From the NCBI RefSeq assembly GCF_039962255.1, contig NZ_JAMPKY010000004.1, positions 310,001 through 374,000 on the forward strand: 64,000 nucleotides of DNA. The letters run 5' to 3'. The notes under the pieces are model-generated. The model saw nothing but the letters and a program-made list of their open reading frames with translations, was not told the DNA's origin and ran no database searches. Position numbers and translations under genes: made by a program. Each line of letters starts with the position of its first letter. The stretch's first letter is position 1. This DNA is from Leptolyngbya subtilissima AS-A7. GTDB lineage: Bacteria > Cyanobacteriota > Cyanobacteriia > Phormidesmidales > Phormidesmidaceae. Positions 35,153-44,247 of the stretch are shown piece by piece.

Positions 35153-36013
35153 ATGGTTCAGTCATCGGCTCAGACTTCTGAGGCTCACCCGGGCTGGCGA
35201 GGGTTAGCCCGGCTCAGCTATGCCATGGAGTCGGGTCGGTGTGTGCCGACCCAGACCTATACCCGTGCCCCCTTGCGAGTGCAGCGCCCCCTATATCCCG
35301 AAGGGGAAGGGCTGTGCCATACCGTGCTGGTACATACCGCTGGGGGCCTGGTGGGAGGCGACAGCCTGATGGTGGAATTGGCCGTCGCCCCGCGTGCCCA
35401 GGCGCTTATAACCACCGCCGCCGCCAGTAAGGTCTACGGCAGCGCAGACACCGCTAGCAGCAACCAGCAGGTAAACATCACCCTCGCGCCAGAGAGCTGT
35501 CTGGAATGGTTCCCCCAAGAAACCATTGTGTTTAACCAGGCTCACTACAGCCAAGCGCTGCGGGTTGACCTGGCCCCTGGAGCCATCTGGGCTGGTTGGG
35601 AGATCACCCGCTTTGGCCGTAGCGCCCGAGGAGAGACCTTTGAGCAGGGCCAGTGGCGATCGCGCCTCGAAGTCTGGCAAGCTGACCAGCCCCTATGGCT
35701 CGATCGCCAGCACTTAACCGGGGGCAGTGCGGCCCTTTACAGCGCTAACGGCTTGGCGGGGCACCCGGTGGTGGGGAGCTTTGCCGTGGTGGGGCACTCG
35801 TTTGACAGTGACGCTGTGGGTGCTCTGCGCCAGCTGTGGCCAATAGACCAACCTGGTGACATCGGCGTCACCCGGCTGCAATCGGGGTTGCTGTGTCGGT
35901 ATCGAGGCCCGTCAAGTCAGACAGCGCGGCGATGGTTTGTGGCTGCCTGGCAGCACTTGCGTCCTCTCTACCTAGGGCGCTCGGCCACCGTGTCACGGCT
36001 GTGGCCTCGGTAA
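35153..36013 (+). CDS. ureD: Urease accessory protein UreD (UreH)
   Basis: A 286-residue protein. Diagnostic blocks are LYPEGEGLCHTVLVHTAGGLVGGDSL, ALITTAAASKVYGS, LEWFPQETIVFNQA and WAGWEITRFGRSARGETF. UreD is the chaperone platform that, with UreF and UreG, loads nickel into urease. No ureABC, ureE, ureF or ureG is next to it, so the operon is split, which is common in cyanobacteria. The DUF3318 gene ends 6 bases upstream, so the two may be co-transcribed. Confidence 0.92.
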   Translation: MVQSSAQTSEAHPGWRGLARLSYAMESGRCVPTQTYTRAPLRVQRPLYPEGEGLCHTVLVHTAGGLVGGDSLMVELAVAPRAQALITTAAASKVYGSADTASSNQQVNITLAPESCLEWFPQETIVFNQAHYSQALRVDLAPGAIWAGWEITRFGRSARGETFEQGQWRSRLEVWQADQPLWLDRQHLTGGSAALYSANGLAGHPVVGSFAVVGHSFDSDAVGALRQLWPIDQPGDIGVTRLQSGLLCRYRGPSSQTARRWFVAAWQHLRPLYLGRSATVSRLWPR

Positions 36014-36092
36014 AGGTCGCAACTCGAGCAGAGATCCCTGGTTTTCTCGGAACCAGTCACGTCCCATGCTTAAGTGTTTCAAAATGTTGGGG

Positions 36093-36120
36093 CTCAGCAT
36101 GCTGAGTTCCTAAAGGAACT
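36093..36120 (+). repeat. Two adjoining perfect palindromes after ureD
   Basis: CTCAGCATGCTGAG is a perfect 14-base palindrome and is directly joined to AGTTCCT-AA-AGGAACT, a 7-bp hairpin. They may act as a terminator for ureD or as part of a folded leader for the next gene; more paired segments follow to 36,230. Confidence 0.45.
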
Positions 36121-36272
36121 GGCCTAGATATAGAGGTGATTGGAATAGAGAGCATCCTCTAGCCGTCGTCCTCTCTAGCAGGAATACCGTTAGGAGGACT
36201 TTAGCGCTCCTTCCGGATGAGGGTCTGACGCCAGCGAAAGGATAAAAATCATGAGACTTCTCAAAAGGTGCT

Positions 36273-36917
36273 ATGAAGACTCCTCACTTTTCTGGCTCTA
36301 AGCTACCCCCTGCTTCAGAATACGCGCTGATTATTGGGGCCGGGGCGACGGCAGCCATGTCGATGGCGGCGCAACAGGTGGCAGTAGCAACTCTGCCCGT
36401 AACTACCCTGGTGGCCTTGGGCCTGCTCAATCGCTACCGGCTTGACCAGCGACTGCAAGACAGCGAGACCAGCGGACCTACCCAAGAAGAAGCTACCCAT
36501 AAGCAGGCTCCAGCTGCACCCCAGCGAGTTACTGCTCAACCTCGACCAGACGCAATTTCGGCTCGGCCCCAGGTGGCAACCACGCCAACTACCTCAGCCC
36601 GTTTCTCTGAGCAGCGCGCCTACATTCACGAAACGTTAGCCAAAAAGATGCAGGCTAGGGCCGACTTTGCGTCGGTGCAGCAAGCCAGTTTGAAAAAGGT
36701 GGGGGCCTACCTCCAGCAGACTCGGCAAGAGAAGTCGCTGTCGCTGGAGGATGTTTACCAGCGGACGTTCATTCAAACTTATACCTTGAGGGCGCTCGAA
36801 ACCGGCAATTTGAATCAGCTGCCAGAACCGTTTTATATTCGCGCCTTCATTCAGAAATATGCCTCAGCTCTGGGGTTAGAGGGGGCTGCTCTGGCGGCAG
36901 ATTTCCCGATGCCCTAG
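36273..36917 (+). CDS. RodZ-like HTH protein with an N-terminal hydrophobic segment
   Basis: A 214-residue protein. N-terminal residues about 10-50 are hydrophobic (YALIIGAGATAAMSMAAQQVAVATLPVTTLVALGLL), then a low-complexity linker (about 60-110). The C-terminal about 140-214 is a HTH_25 domain: LKKVGAYLQQTRQEKSLSLEDVYQRTFIQTYTLRALETGNLNQLPEPFYIRAFIQKYASALG, the cytoskeleton-type domain of RodZ. In RodZ the order is the reverse (HTH first, then the membrane span). The start ATG 36273 has AAGGTG upstream. Confidence 0.8.
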   Translation: MKTPHFSGSKLPPASEYALIIGAGATAAMSMAAQQVAVATLPVTTLVALGLLNRYRLDQRLQDSETSGPTQEEATHKQAPAAPQRVTAQPRPDAISARPQVATTPTTSARFSEQRAYIHETLAKKMQARADFASVQQASLKKVGAYLQQTRQEKSLSLEDVYQRTFIQTYTLRALETGNLNQLPEPFYIRAFIQKYASALGLEGAALAADFPMP

Positions 36918-36929
36918 TTCTCAAACCGC

Positions 36930-37934
36930 CTAGGTGAGAGCACCGCCACAGCTAGACCCGCTGCCGGCGGTGCAGCCATAGCAGTAGGGCCGGGTTTGCA
37001 CGGTCTCGATCGCATCGAGGGAGTTAGCTGCAAGCAAGTCGGCCACGGTCAGCGGTTGACCACTGCGCCCCAGACTGGGCACGGCTTCCATTTGATTGAA
37101 GTCGCAGTCGTAGATGTGGCCTTCGTAGTCGATGGAAAGCTCTTGGCGACACATCAGATGGGGCACAGTGGCAGGGTTGTGATGGTGAGCCAAAAATTGC
37201 AGGTAGGGCACATAGAGATTTTTGCCCTCCAAATATTGCTTAACCCGGCCAATGGGCAAGTTGGTGATGGTGTAGAGCTGGTTAAAGGCGATGTCAAAGT
37301 GCGATCGCAGATAGGCTTCATAGTCACTCTGCAACACCGCCTGGCTGGGGGTCAGCGAAAACTCGGCACTTCGGGGCACGGGCGGATTGTAGACAAGGTC
37401 TAAGCGCAGGGCTGGGTCATGGCCGTAACCCAGCTGGTTGAGCCGCTGTAGGGCGCGGATAGACTCGGTGTAGACCCCAGAACCCCGCTGTTTATCGACG
37501 TTGTCTTCGAGATAGCAGGGCAGCGAAGCCACCACATGCAGCTGATGGCGAGCAAAATATTCTGGCAGGTCTTCAAGCTCAGGCACAAAGAAAATGGTCA
37601 GGTTCGATCGCACCATCACCGTTTTGCCCAGCTGCCGCGCCGCTTCCACTAGGGGGCGAAAGCCATAGTTCATTTCGGGGGCACCGCCGGTCAGATCAAC
37701 GGTAGCAATCTGTGGAAACCGTTGGATCAGCTCGATTAACTGGTCGCAGACTTCGGGTGAAAGTTCTTCGGTGCGCTTGGGCCCAGCCTCCACGTGGCAG
37801 TGGGTACAAGCCAGGTTGCACTTGCGGCCCAGATTCACCTGCAACACGGTAATCGGCAGCTTGGTGAGAGGCTGCCCCAGCCGCTGAGCAAAGGGGGTAA
37901 CGGCGATCGCTGGAGAGGGAGGAGACTGAACCAT
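36930..37934 (-). CDS. arsS: Radical SAM protein of the ArsS (arsenosugar) family
   Basis: A 334-residue protein. The cluster ligands are Cys39, Cys43 and Cys46 (GRKCNLACTHCHVEAGPKRTEE). Family-specific blocks are VDLTGGAPEMNYGFRPLVEAARQLG, LPCYLEDNVDKQRGSGVY and the C-terminal RPYCYGCTAGSGSSCGGAL, with several more Cys for auxiliary clusters. ArsS makes the dimethylarsinoyl-adenosyl intermediate of arsenosugar synthesis with ArsM. No arsM is adjacent, so the arsenic role rests on family identity. A family A repeat lies upstream. Confidence 0.88.
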   Translation of the reverse strand: MVQSPPSPAIAVTPFAQRLGQPLTKLPITVLQVNLGRKCNLACTHCHVEAGPKRTEELSPEVCDQLIELIQRFPQIATVDLTGGAPEMNYGFRPLVEAARQLGKTVMVRSNLTIFFVPELEDLPEYFARHQLHVVASLPCYLEDNVDKQRGSGVYTESIRALQRLNQLGYGHDPALRLDLVYNPPVPRSAEFSLTPSQAVLQSDYEAYLRSHFDIAFNQLYTITNLPIGRVKQYLEGKNLYVPYLQFLAHHHNPATVPHLMCRQELSIDYEGHIYDCDFNQMEAVPSLGRSGQPLTVADLLAANSLDAIETVQTRPYCYGCTAGSGSSCGGALT

Positions 37935-38120
37935 GGACCCTAGGTAGGTAAAACAGCATTCATCAATACGGTTGCCGAGGCAATTGAGTTGCCTCAGCTC
38001 AGGCTCAACACGCCTTGTTATTACAATCTACAACCCTGAAAATTTTCTGAGAGCGGGGAGCGGTCTAATTTTGAGGAAAGGTGGGCGGCTCGGGTGATTT
38101 TAACGAGTCATGGACGTTTG

Positions 38121-38175
38121 GGGTGCAAGGTTTAGGGTATAAGGTGCACAATTACCTTGAACCGAACCTTATAGT
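38121..38175 (+). repeat. Family A heptad repeat, copy 5 (divergent core)
   Basis: Left heptads GGTGCAA, GGTTTAG, GGTATAA, GGTGCAC and a short right arm (read on the other strand as GGTTCG, GTTCAAGG). The central motif differs from other copies. It is 42 bases past the stop of the GGDEF gene, on that gene's 3' side. Confidence 0.65.
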
Positions 38176-38217
38176 TAAAACTCTTTCCGCAACCTGTCGT
38201 CTTCGTTGGCTAGAGCT

Positions 38218-40239
38218 TTAGTGCGATCGCTTGGGAGAAGCTACTCTTACCTGGTCGCGCCCCTCATTTTTGGCCGTATAGAGGGCTTCGTCAGCCTGCT
38301 TAATCAGGTCGGCAGAGCTGCCGTCGCTGGCAGGTTGGGCGCTTGCCACCCCCAGGCTTAGGGTAACCACCCTGGCCACGACCGACTCCTCATGGGGAAT
38401 GCGGTGACTACGAATCATCAGGCGAATGTCTTCAGCGACGGTTTCGGCTCCCTCAAGGTAAGTATTGGGCAGTACGATCACAAATTCTTCTCCCCCGTAT
38501 CGGGCTACCAGGTCGCCGGGGCGCTTAGCGGCGCGGTTGAGGATGCGGGCTACCAGCCGCAGGCAGACATCTCCAGCCTGGTGCCCGTAGCGATCGTTAT
38601 ACCCTTTAAAGCAGTCAATATCGGCCATAATCAGTGCTATAGGCCCATTTTCTCGGCTCATGCGCCGCCATTCCTGATCTAGATACTGTTCTAGTCGACG
38701 GCGATTGGCTACCTGGGTCAACCCGTCGAGGTAGGCCATGCGCTGCAACCGCTGGTTGGCTAGGGTGAGCTCCTGGTGCATTTTGGCCTGCTGAATGGCA
38801 ATCCCCACCTGGGTCGCTAGGTTTTGCAGCAGCCGGACATCGGCCATCCGCCAGGTTCGGGGTGCCTGGCACTGGTGGGCAATCAGTAAGCCCCACAGGG
38901 TTTGATCTTGCAGCAGGGGCACCACAATTTCGGCCTGAATTTGAAAGTATTCTAAAAACCCTAGCTGAGAGGCAGGCAAATTTTGGGTGTAGATATTCTC
39001 TACCGCTAGTCCCCGCCCGGCCCTGTAGTGAGCCAAAAACTTTTCGCCCACCGACCAGGGGTCGCGCATGGCCCAGCCCAGCATCGGCAGATAGGATGCC
39101 GAGCAGGCTTCTTGAATGACCTGACCGCTCATGTCGGACTCACACTGCACGACGATGACGCGATCGGCCTCGATAAACTCTTGCACTGAGGTAACGGTTT
39201 GCGCCAAAATGCTGTCCAAATCAAGCACGCGGCGAATGCGCTGGGCAATTTTGGCCACCAGCCGCTCTCGCTGCGACTGGAGTTTGATTTCAGCCTCAAC
39301 TCGCTTTTGCTCAGAAATATCGAGGGTGACCCCAGCCAGTCGAGAGGTCTGCTCACTGTCCTTAAAGACTTGACCTCGAGATGACAACCAACGCGTGTTC
39401 CCGTCTTTATGGAGCACGCGAAACTCAATTCCGTAGTGCTGTCCTAACTGAATCGCCTGCTGTAGGGCCTGCTGCACCGTGGTCTGATCGTCTTTGTGCA
39501 CGTAGGTGAACAGGGTCTCGTAGGTACCACTAAACTCGCCGGGAGCCAGCCCTAGCAAGCGCTCTTGTTCATCAGAGATCACTATCGTTCCCTGGGCTAG
39601 ATCCCAGTCCCAGGTGCCCATTTGGGCGCCCTTGAGGGCCAGGGCTAGGCGCTCTTGCTGCTGCTGAAACAAAGCGACGGAGTAGTGACAGGCGGTAAGT
39701 TCAGCTTGGTCGGTAGCGGCCGCCGCAAAGCGGGGAAGCGTGTAGAATCCGTCGGGGGCCAGCAGCCCTAACCAGTGGTGAGCCTGGTCAACAACGGACA
39801 GATAAAGCTGCTCGGGATATAGCGCGCTCATGGCCAGCGGCCAAGCTAGGCACGGACCCAAGGGTTGCAACTGACTGAGGGGAGTCATCCATTGCTCAAC
39901 TAAAACCTCGCTTAGGTCGGCTAACTCAGCCGTGGCCTGGGCAACATTAGCGTAGCCAAAGACCCCCACTAAAACTTCGCCGCTATATACCAGAGCGTAG
40001 GTTTTGACGGCCGTGGCCATGGCCGCCACCGTCTGCTGCACCGTGTCGCTTGTGTTTGCCCGCAGGGGAGACGGATCGATGCTGGCTGTGGGAGCGGTAG
40101 CGGTAGCGTTAACCAGGTCGTTTTCAGGCACAGATTCAGGGACGGTGAATAGATGGGACTGGATTGTGGGCAGATGAAGGTTATACCCCGCATAGTCGTC
40201 CTGGCAGCCGATCTGTTCTGTAGAGGCTACCGCAACCAC
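38218..40239 (-). CDS. PAS-GAF diguanylate cyclase
   Basis: A 673-residue soluble protein. An N-terminal region (about 20-180) has a CBS-like look. A PAS domain lies at about 200-315 (MGTWDWDLAQGTIVISDEQERLLGL; EFRVLHKDGNTRWLSSRGQVF), a GAF domain at about 330-490, and the GGDEF domain at about 505-668 with RYGGEEFVIVLPNT. The inhibitory I-site RPGD sits 5 residues before GGEEF, so product inhibition is expected. It makes cyclic di-GMP in response to the sensory domains. The ligand is unknown. GTG 40239 is the annotated start; a later start is possible. Confidence 0.9.
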   Translation of the reverse strand: MVAVASTEQIGCQDDYAGYNLHLPTIQSHLFTVPESVPENDLVNATATAPTASIDPSPLRANTSDTVQQTVAAMATAVKTYALVYSGEVLVGVFGYANVAQATAELADLSEVLVEQWMTPLSQLQPLGPCLAWPLAMSALYPEQLYLSVVDQAHHWLGLLAPDGFYTLPRFAAAATDQAELTACHYSVALFQQQQERLALALKGAQMGTWDWDLAQGTIVISDEQERLLGLAPGEFSGTYETLFTYVHKDDQTTVQQALQQAIQLGQHYGIEFRVLHKDGNTRWLSSRGQVFKDSEQTSRLAGVTLDISEQKRVEAEIKLQSQRERLVAKIAQRIRRVLDLDSILAQTVTSVQEFIEADRVIVVQCESDMSGQVIQEACSASYLPMLGWAMRDPWSVGEKFLAHYRAGRGLAVENIYTQNLPASQLGFLEYFQIQAEIVVPLLQDQTLWGLLIAHQCQAPRTWRMADVRLLQNLATQVGIAIQQAKMHQELTLANQRLQRMAYLDGLTQVANRRRLEQYLDQEWRRMSRENGPIALIMADIDCFKGYNDRYGHQAGDVCLRLVARILNRAAKRPGDLVARYGGEEFVIVLPNTYLEGAETVAEDIRLMIRSHRIPHEESVVARVVTLSLGVASAQPASDGSSADLIKQADEALYTAKNEGRDQVRVASPKRSH

Positions 40240-40582
40240 CCTCGCCCACGGTGTCGTAACTGTATGGCAGCGGCAGCCGGTTTCATAGGATCTAGCATGC
40301 CCGGTAGGGGTATTGGGTGGTCATATATTGAGGGGGGCTTAACAACGGTTAGGACGTGTGGGCAGCGTGTTTTCTCGGTGATGCGGCATCTGAATTGATT
40401 TAAGCCGATGGCTTAGAACTGCGGGTTGAACTATATCAGACCGAGACAGGGGCAGGTCTATCGTGGGGCTGGGTTAGCTGTCTAAGCCAGGTGCGGCGGG
40501 AGTTCTCTATACTAAAAGGATGTCTTGAGCGAGCGTAATTCCCCTGTCTGAGCTGCCATTAATTCACCATGAAACCCTGGAG
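40240..40582. other. Intergenic region between the GGDEF gene and mutS2
   Basis: This 343-base gap separates divergent genes. No ORF, strong hairpin or riboswitch is obvious. The mutS2 reading frame is open back to about 40,538, so its true start may lie inside the end of this gap. Confidence 0.4.
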
Positions 40583-43153
40583 TTGCTGGAGTGGCCTCGG
40601 CTGTGCCAGCACTTATCTACCTTTGCCGCCACTAAGCGCGGCACCCTAGCGGCCCAGGCACTAGTCACCCCTGCAACCCAAGCAGCTAGCGTCAACCTGC
40701 TGACTCAGACCCAGGAGGCCGACTGGCTGGAGCAGCACAACAACGGCCTTAACTTTGGCGGCATTCGCGATATTGGGACGGCGGTGGAGCGAGCCTATCG
40801 CCAGGGGCTATTGAGCGGCGAGGAGCTGTTGGCCATTGCCACCACCCTACATGGAGCACGCCAGCTGCGGCGCACCATTGATGCTCAGCCGCCGGAGGAT
40901 ATACCGGTTTTGCAGGATTTGGTGGCCGACCTGAGCACCCATCCCGAGCTGGAACAGCAGATTTATCACTGCATTGACGATCGCGGCGATGTCACCGATC
41001 GGGCTAGCCCTAAGCTAGGGGAGGTGCGCGATCGCCTCAAATCGACCCGCCAAGACATTCAGCAGCGGCTCCAGCGGATTTTGCAGCGCCAGTCGGGGGC
41101 TATGCAGGAGCTATTGATTACCCAACGGGGCGATCGCTTTGTGCTGCCTGTCAAAGCGCCCCAAAAAGACGCGGTGCCCGGCATTGTGCACGATGCTTCA
41201 GCCAGCGGGGCCACCCTTTACATCGAGCCTCAGTCGGTAGTCGAACTGGGCAATCGTCTGCGCCAGCTGCTGCGTCAGGAAAAGACCGAGGAAGATATTG
41301 TTCTACGGCAGCTTAGCGACGCGGTGGCAGAGGTCTATGACGACCTAAGCCATTTGCTAGCAGTGGTCACCGAATTGGATCTAGCTCACGCCCGCGCTCG
41401 CTACTCGCTGTGGCTAGAGGCTAACCCGCCTCGGTTTATCGAACCCCAAGAGCAGACCACCCTGCGTCAGCTGCGCCACCCGTTACTGGTGTGGCAGCAG
41501 CGCCACGAGCAGGGGCCTGAGGTGGTGCCGATCAACCTGCTGATTCGCCCAGAGCTGCGGGTGGTGGCCATTACTGGCCCCAACACCGGCGGCAAAACCG
41601 TTACCCTCAAAACCCTGGGCCTAGCGGCGCTAATGGCCCGCGCGGGCCTCTACGTACCGGCCCGTGAACCTGTGGAAATTCCCTGGTTTGGGCAGGTGTT
41701 GGCCGACATTGGCGACGAGCAATCGATCGAGCAGAGCCTATCGACATTCTCGGGCCATATTCGCCGGATTGGGCGGATTTTGGCAGCGCTTAGTGGTGGG
41801 GCAGGTGAGGAAAGTAGGGGAGATAAGGAAAGTGGCGGAGATGAGGAAGAGCAACACGCCCTTGGGATAGGCTTCGCCAACTCTAGTAGACCTTCACCGA
41901 CAAACGAATCGGAAGTGGAGGATTTATCAGAGTCTGCGGATGCTCCCATCCCCGCATCTCCCTATCCCCGCATCCCCCCATCCCCTCATCCACGCCTCCA
42001 CCCCCCCACCTCAGCCAACGCCCTTGTACTGCTCGATGAAGTTGGCGCTGGTACCGACCCAACGGAGGGCACTGCCCTGGCCATTGCCCTGCTCAAGCAC
42101 CTGGCCGAGCGGGCGCGGCTGACCATGGCCACAACCCATTACGGTGAGCTGAAGGCGCTGAAGTATCAGGACGCGCGGTTTGAAAACGCGTCGGTGGAGT
42201 TTAATGAGGCGACGCTGTCGCCGACCTATCGGCTGCTGTGGGGCATTCCGGGGCGATCGAATGCACTAGCTATTGCTCGCCGACTAGGGCTAAATGCTGG
42301 GGTAATTGATGCAGCGGCAACTCTGATGGCGACGGGGTCACAAGACGATGTTAACCAGGTGATTGCTGGGCTGGAGGCCCAGCGACGCCAGCAGGAGGAG
42401 CGATCGCAGGAGGCGGCCGAACTGCTGGCCGCTACCGAAAAACTGCACCGTGAGGTGCAGCACAAAGCCGACATGCTGCGCGATCGCGAGCAGGAACTCA
42501 AGCTCCAGCAGCAGGCGGCGGTGCAGCAGGCGATCGCCGACGCCAAGCGCGACATTGCCAAAGTAATTCGCCGGTTGCAGCAGGGCGATGCCACGGCGCA
42601 AGATGCCCAGCGAGCCACGGCAGCGGTGGATGCGATCGCCCAATCTCGTTTGCCTGCGGCTGCGCCGACTCCCGCGAAACCGGGTTACCGGCCGGCGGTG
42701 GGCGATCGCGTGCGCATTCCCAGCTTGGGTCAGACTGCGGAGGTGCTGACCGCCCCCGACGACGACCACCGCATCACCGTGCGCTTTGGGCTGATGAAAA
42801 CCACCGTCAGCCTAGCCGATATCGAATCGCTGCGGGGTGAAAAGGCGGAGGTACCCGTTAAGACAAAGCCTATCGATACCGTACCCGCTGCCCAGGCTGC
42901 GCCCCCTGCTCCCGCCATTCGCACTAGCCGCAACACGATCGATCTGCGCGGCATGCGGGTGGCTGAGTCAGAGGCGGTGCTAGAGGAGGCGATCGCTCAG
43001 GGCAGTGGTGCTCTGTGGATTATCCACGGTCACGGCACTGGCAAGCTCAAGGCGGGGGTACATGAGTACCTCAAACGCCATCCGCAGATTCAACGGTTTG
43101 AGCCTGCGGCCCAGGCCGATGGTGGCACTGGGGTAACGGTGGCCTATCTGTAG
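40583..43153 (+). CDS. mutS2: MutS2 family ATPase/endonuclease with an unusual insertion
   Basis: An 856-residue MutS2. It has the core (LEWPRLCQHLSTFAATKRG), Walker A GPNTGGKTVTLKTLG (about 330), QSIEQSLSTFSGH, Walker B LVLLDEVGAGTDPTEG (about 480), a coiled coil and a C-terminal Smr nuclease domain (IDLRGMRVAESEAVLEEAI). MutS2 limits homologous recombination and, in some bacteria, rescues collided ribosomes. About 73 extra low-complexity residues lie at about 402-475, between STFSGH and Walker B. The TTG start (40583) is a poor fit, since the family sequence appears to begin about 7 codons earlier, where only ATT or CTG is available. Confidence 0.93.
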   Translation: MLEWPRLCQHLSTFAATKRGTLAAQALVTPATQAASVNLLTQTQEADWLEQHNNGLNFGGIRDIGTAVERAYRQGLLSGEELLAIATTLHGARQLRRTIDAQPPEDIPVLQDLVADLSTHPELEQQIYHCIDDRGDVTDRASPKLGEVRDRLKSTRQDIQQRLQRILQRQSGAMQELLITQRGDRFVLPVKAPQKDAVPGIVHDASASGATLYIEPQSVVELGNRLRQLLRQEKTEEDIVLRQLSDAVAEVYDDLSHLLAVVTELDLAHARARYSLWLEANPPRFIEPQEQTTLRQLRHPLLVWQQRHEQGPEVVPINLLIRPELRVVAITGPNTGGKTVTLKTLGLAALMARAGLYVPAREPVEIPWFGQVLADIGDEQSIEQSLSTFSGHIRRIGRILAALSGGAGEESRGDKESGGDEEEQHALGIGFANSSRPSPTNESEVEDLSESADAPIPASPYPRIPPSPHPRLHPPTSANALVLLDEVGAGTDPTEGTALAIALLKHLAERARLTMATTHYGELKALKYQDARFENASVEFNEATLSPTYRLLWGIPGRSNALAIARRLGLNAGVIDAAATLMATGSQDDVNQVIAGLEAQRRQQEERSQEAAELLAATEKLHREVQHKADMLRDREQELKLQQQAAVQQAIADAKRDIAKVIRRLQQGDATAQDAQRATAAVDAIAQSRLPAAAPTPAKPGYRPAVGDRVRIPSLGQTAEVLTAPDDDHRITVRFGLMKTTVSLADIESLRGEKAEVPVKTKPIDTVPAAQAAPPAPAIRTSRNTIDLRGMRVAESEAVLEEAIAQGSGALWIIHGHGTGKLKAGVHEYLKRHPQIQRFEPAAQADGGTGVTVAYL
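41797..42014 (+). repeat. Family B heptad element inside mutS2
   Basis: A purine-rich left arm (GGGGCAGGTGAGGA, AAGTAGGGGAGATAAGG, GGCGGAGATGAGGA) is followed by a middle segment and a pyrimidine-rich right arm (CCCATCCCCGCATCTCCC, CCCCATCCCCTCATCC). The arms are loosely inverted and built from 7-8 base steps. The element stays in frame and adds about 73 codons. Confidence 0.65.
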
Positions 43154-43417
43154 AATCTAGGGTTTGATTGCCTCTATTCAGCTTTTACCTCAGCCCAGTG
43201 CAATAGCGAGCGGCTAAGGGCAGCTGGTCTTGCCAGCCGAGCCGTCAAGCTTCTTGAATGAGTTCTTGAAACGTCATTGTCAGTCGCTGCACTATAGCTC
43301 TGGATTACCGAACCTATTGGCCTCAGAACTCTGTATCTAAATTGGTAACAACGCCGCTGGGCTGAGATCGCCGTGGCACAGTGAATGGACAAACTTCTAT
43401 AAATGAGTGTGAGGTCC

Positions 43418-44161
43418 ATGAAAATTAAGTCTTTTACCCCCAGACGGATGGCGGCAGCGGCAGTGATGTCGGCGACCCTGATATCAGGGCTCGGTTTTGT
43501 GCCCGTTTTTACCCCAGCAGCGATCGCCCAGGAGGCGGCTATGAGAACGCTAACCGTAACTGGTCAGGGCGAGGAGTCGGTGCAGACGACCAAAACCCAG
43601 GTTGACCTAGGAGTAGACGTGCAAGGCACCGATGCCGAAGCGGTGCAGCGTGAGGTGGCCCAGCGCACGGCAGCAGTGGTTGAGTTGCTGCGATCGCGAG
43701 GGGTCGAAAAGCTTCAAACCACTGGCATTCAGCTCAGCCCCCGCTACAACTACGAAAATGGCCGCAACGATGTGATCGGCTACACCGGCAGCAACACCGT
43801 CAGCTTTCGCGTGCCCACCGAGAGCGCTGGCGCTTTGCTCGACGATGCCGTGGATGCCGGGGCTAACCAGATTCGCAGCGTTAGCTTTGTGGCCGAAGAC
43901 GCGGCCCTAGAGACGGCTCGGCAGCAGGCGTTGCGTGAGGCGGTAGAAGATGCCCAATCCCAGGCGGGGGTGGTGCTGGGGAGTTTGAATCTGCGATCGC
44001 AGGAGATTGTCAGCGTTCAAATCAATGGGGCAGCTCCGCCTGTGCCAGTACCGATGATGCGGCAGGCCGAGTACGCTGGCATGTCGGCCGATGCCTCTAC
44101 TCCAGTGGTAGGGGGAGAGCAAATCGTACAGGCCCAGGTGACGCTCCAGATTCGCTATTAA
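43418..44161 (+). CDS. Exported SIMPL domain (DUF541) protein
   Basis: A 247-residue protein from ATG 43418, which has GAGG placed 6 bases upstream; ATG 43403 is also in frame. A signal peptide (AAAAVMSATLISGLGFVPVFTPAAIAQ) leads to the SIMPL fold, shown by RTLTVTGQGEESVQTTKTQVDLGVDVQGTDA and GVEKLQTTGIQLSPRYNY. Members are periplasmic or surface proteins of unsettled role. It stands alone upstream of glbN. Confidence 0.85.
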   Translation: MKIKSFTPRRMAAAAVMSATLISGLGFVPVFTPAAIAQEAAMRTLTVTGQGEESVQTTKTQVDLGVDVQGTDAEAVQREVAQRTAAVVELLRSRGVEKLQTTGIQLSPRYNYENGRNDVIGYTGSNTVSFRVPTESAGALLDDAVDAGANQIRSVSFVAEDAALETARQQALREAVEDAQSQAGVVLGSLNLRSQEIVSVQINGAAPPVPVPMMRQAEYAGMSADASTPVVGGEQIVQAQVTLQIRY

Positions 44162-44247
44162 GAAACTTGGTTGGGGTGCCTAGAGTAAAGATGGTGTCGC
44201 TGGGGTAGGGCATTTTAAGAGCGCTACCCCTTATCCTGGAGCGGACT

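Noticed and set aside
36273-36300. Yfr1-type small RNA, because of ACTCCTCAC near 36,283
   Set aside because: The motif lies inside the coding start of a good gene, and the flanking hairpins and terminator of Yfr1 are absent.
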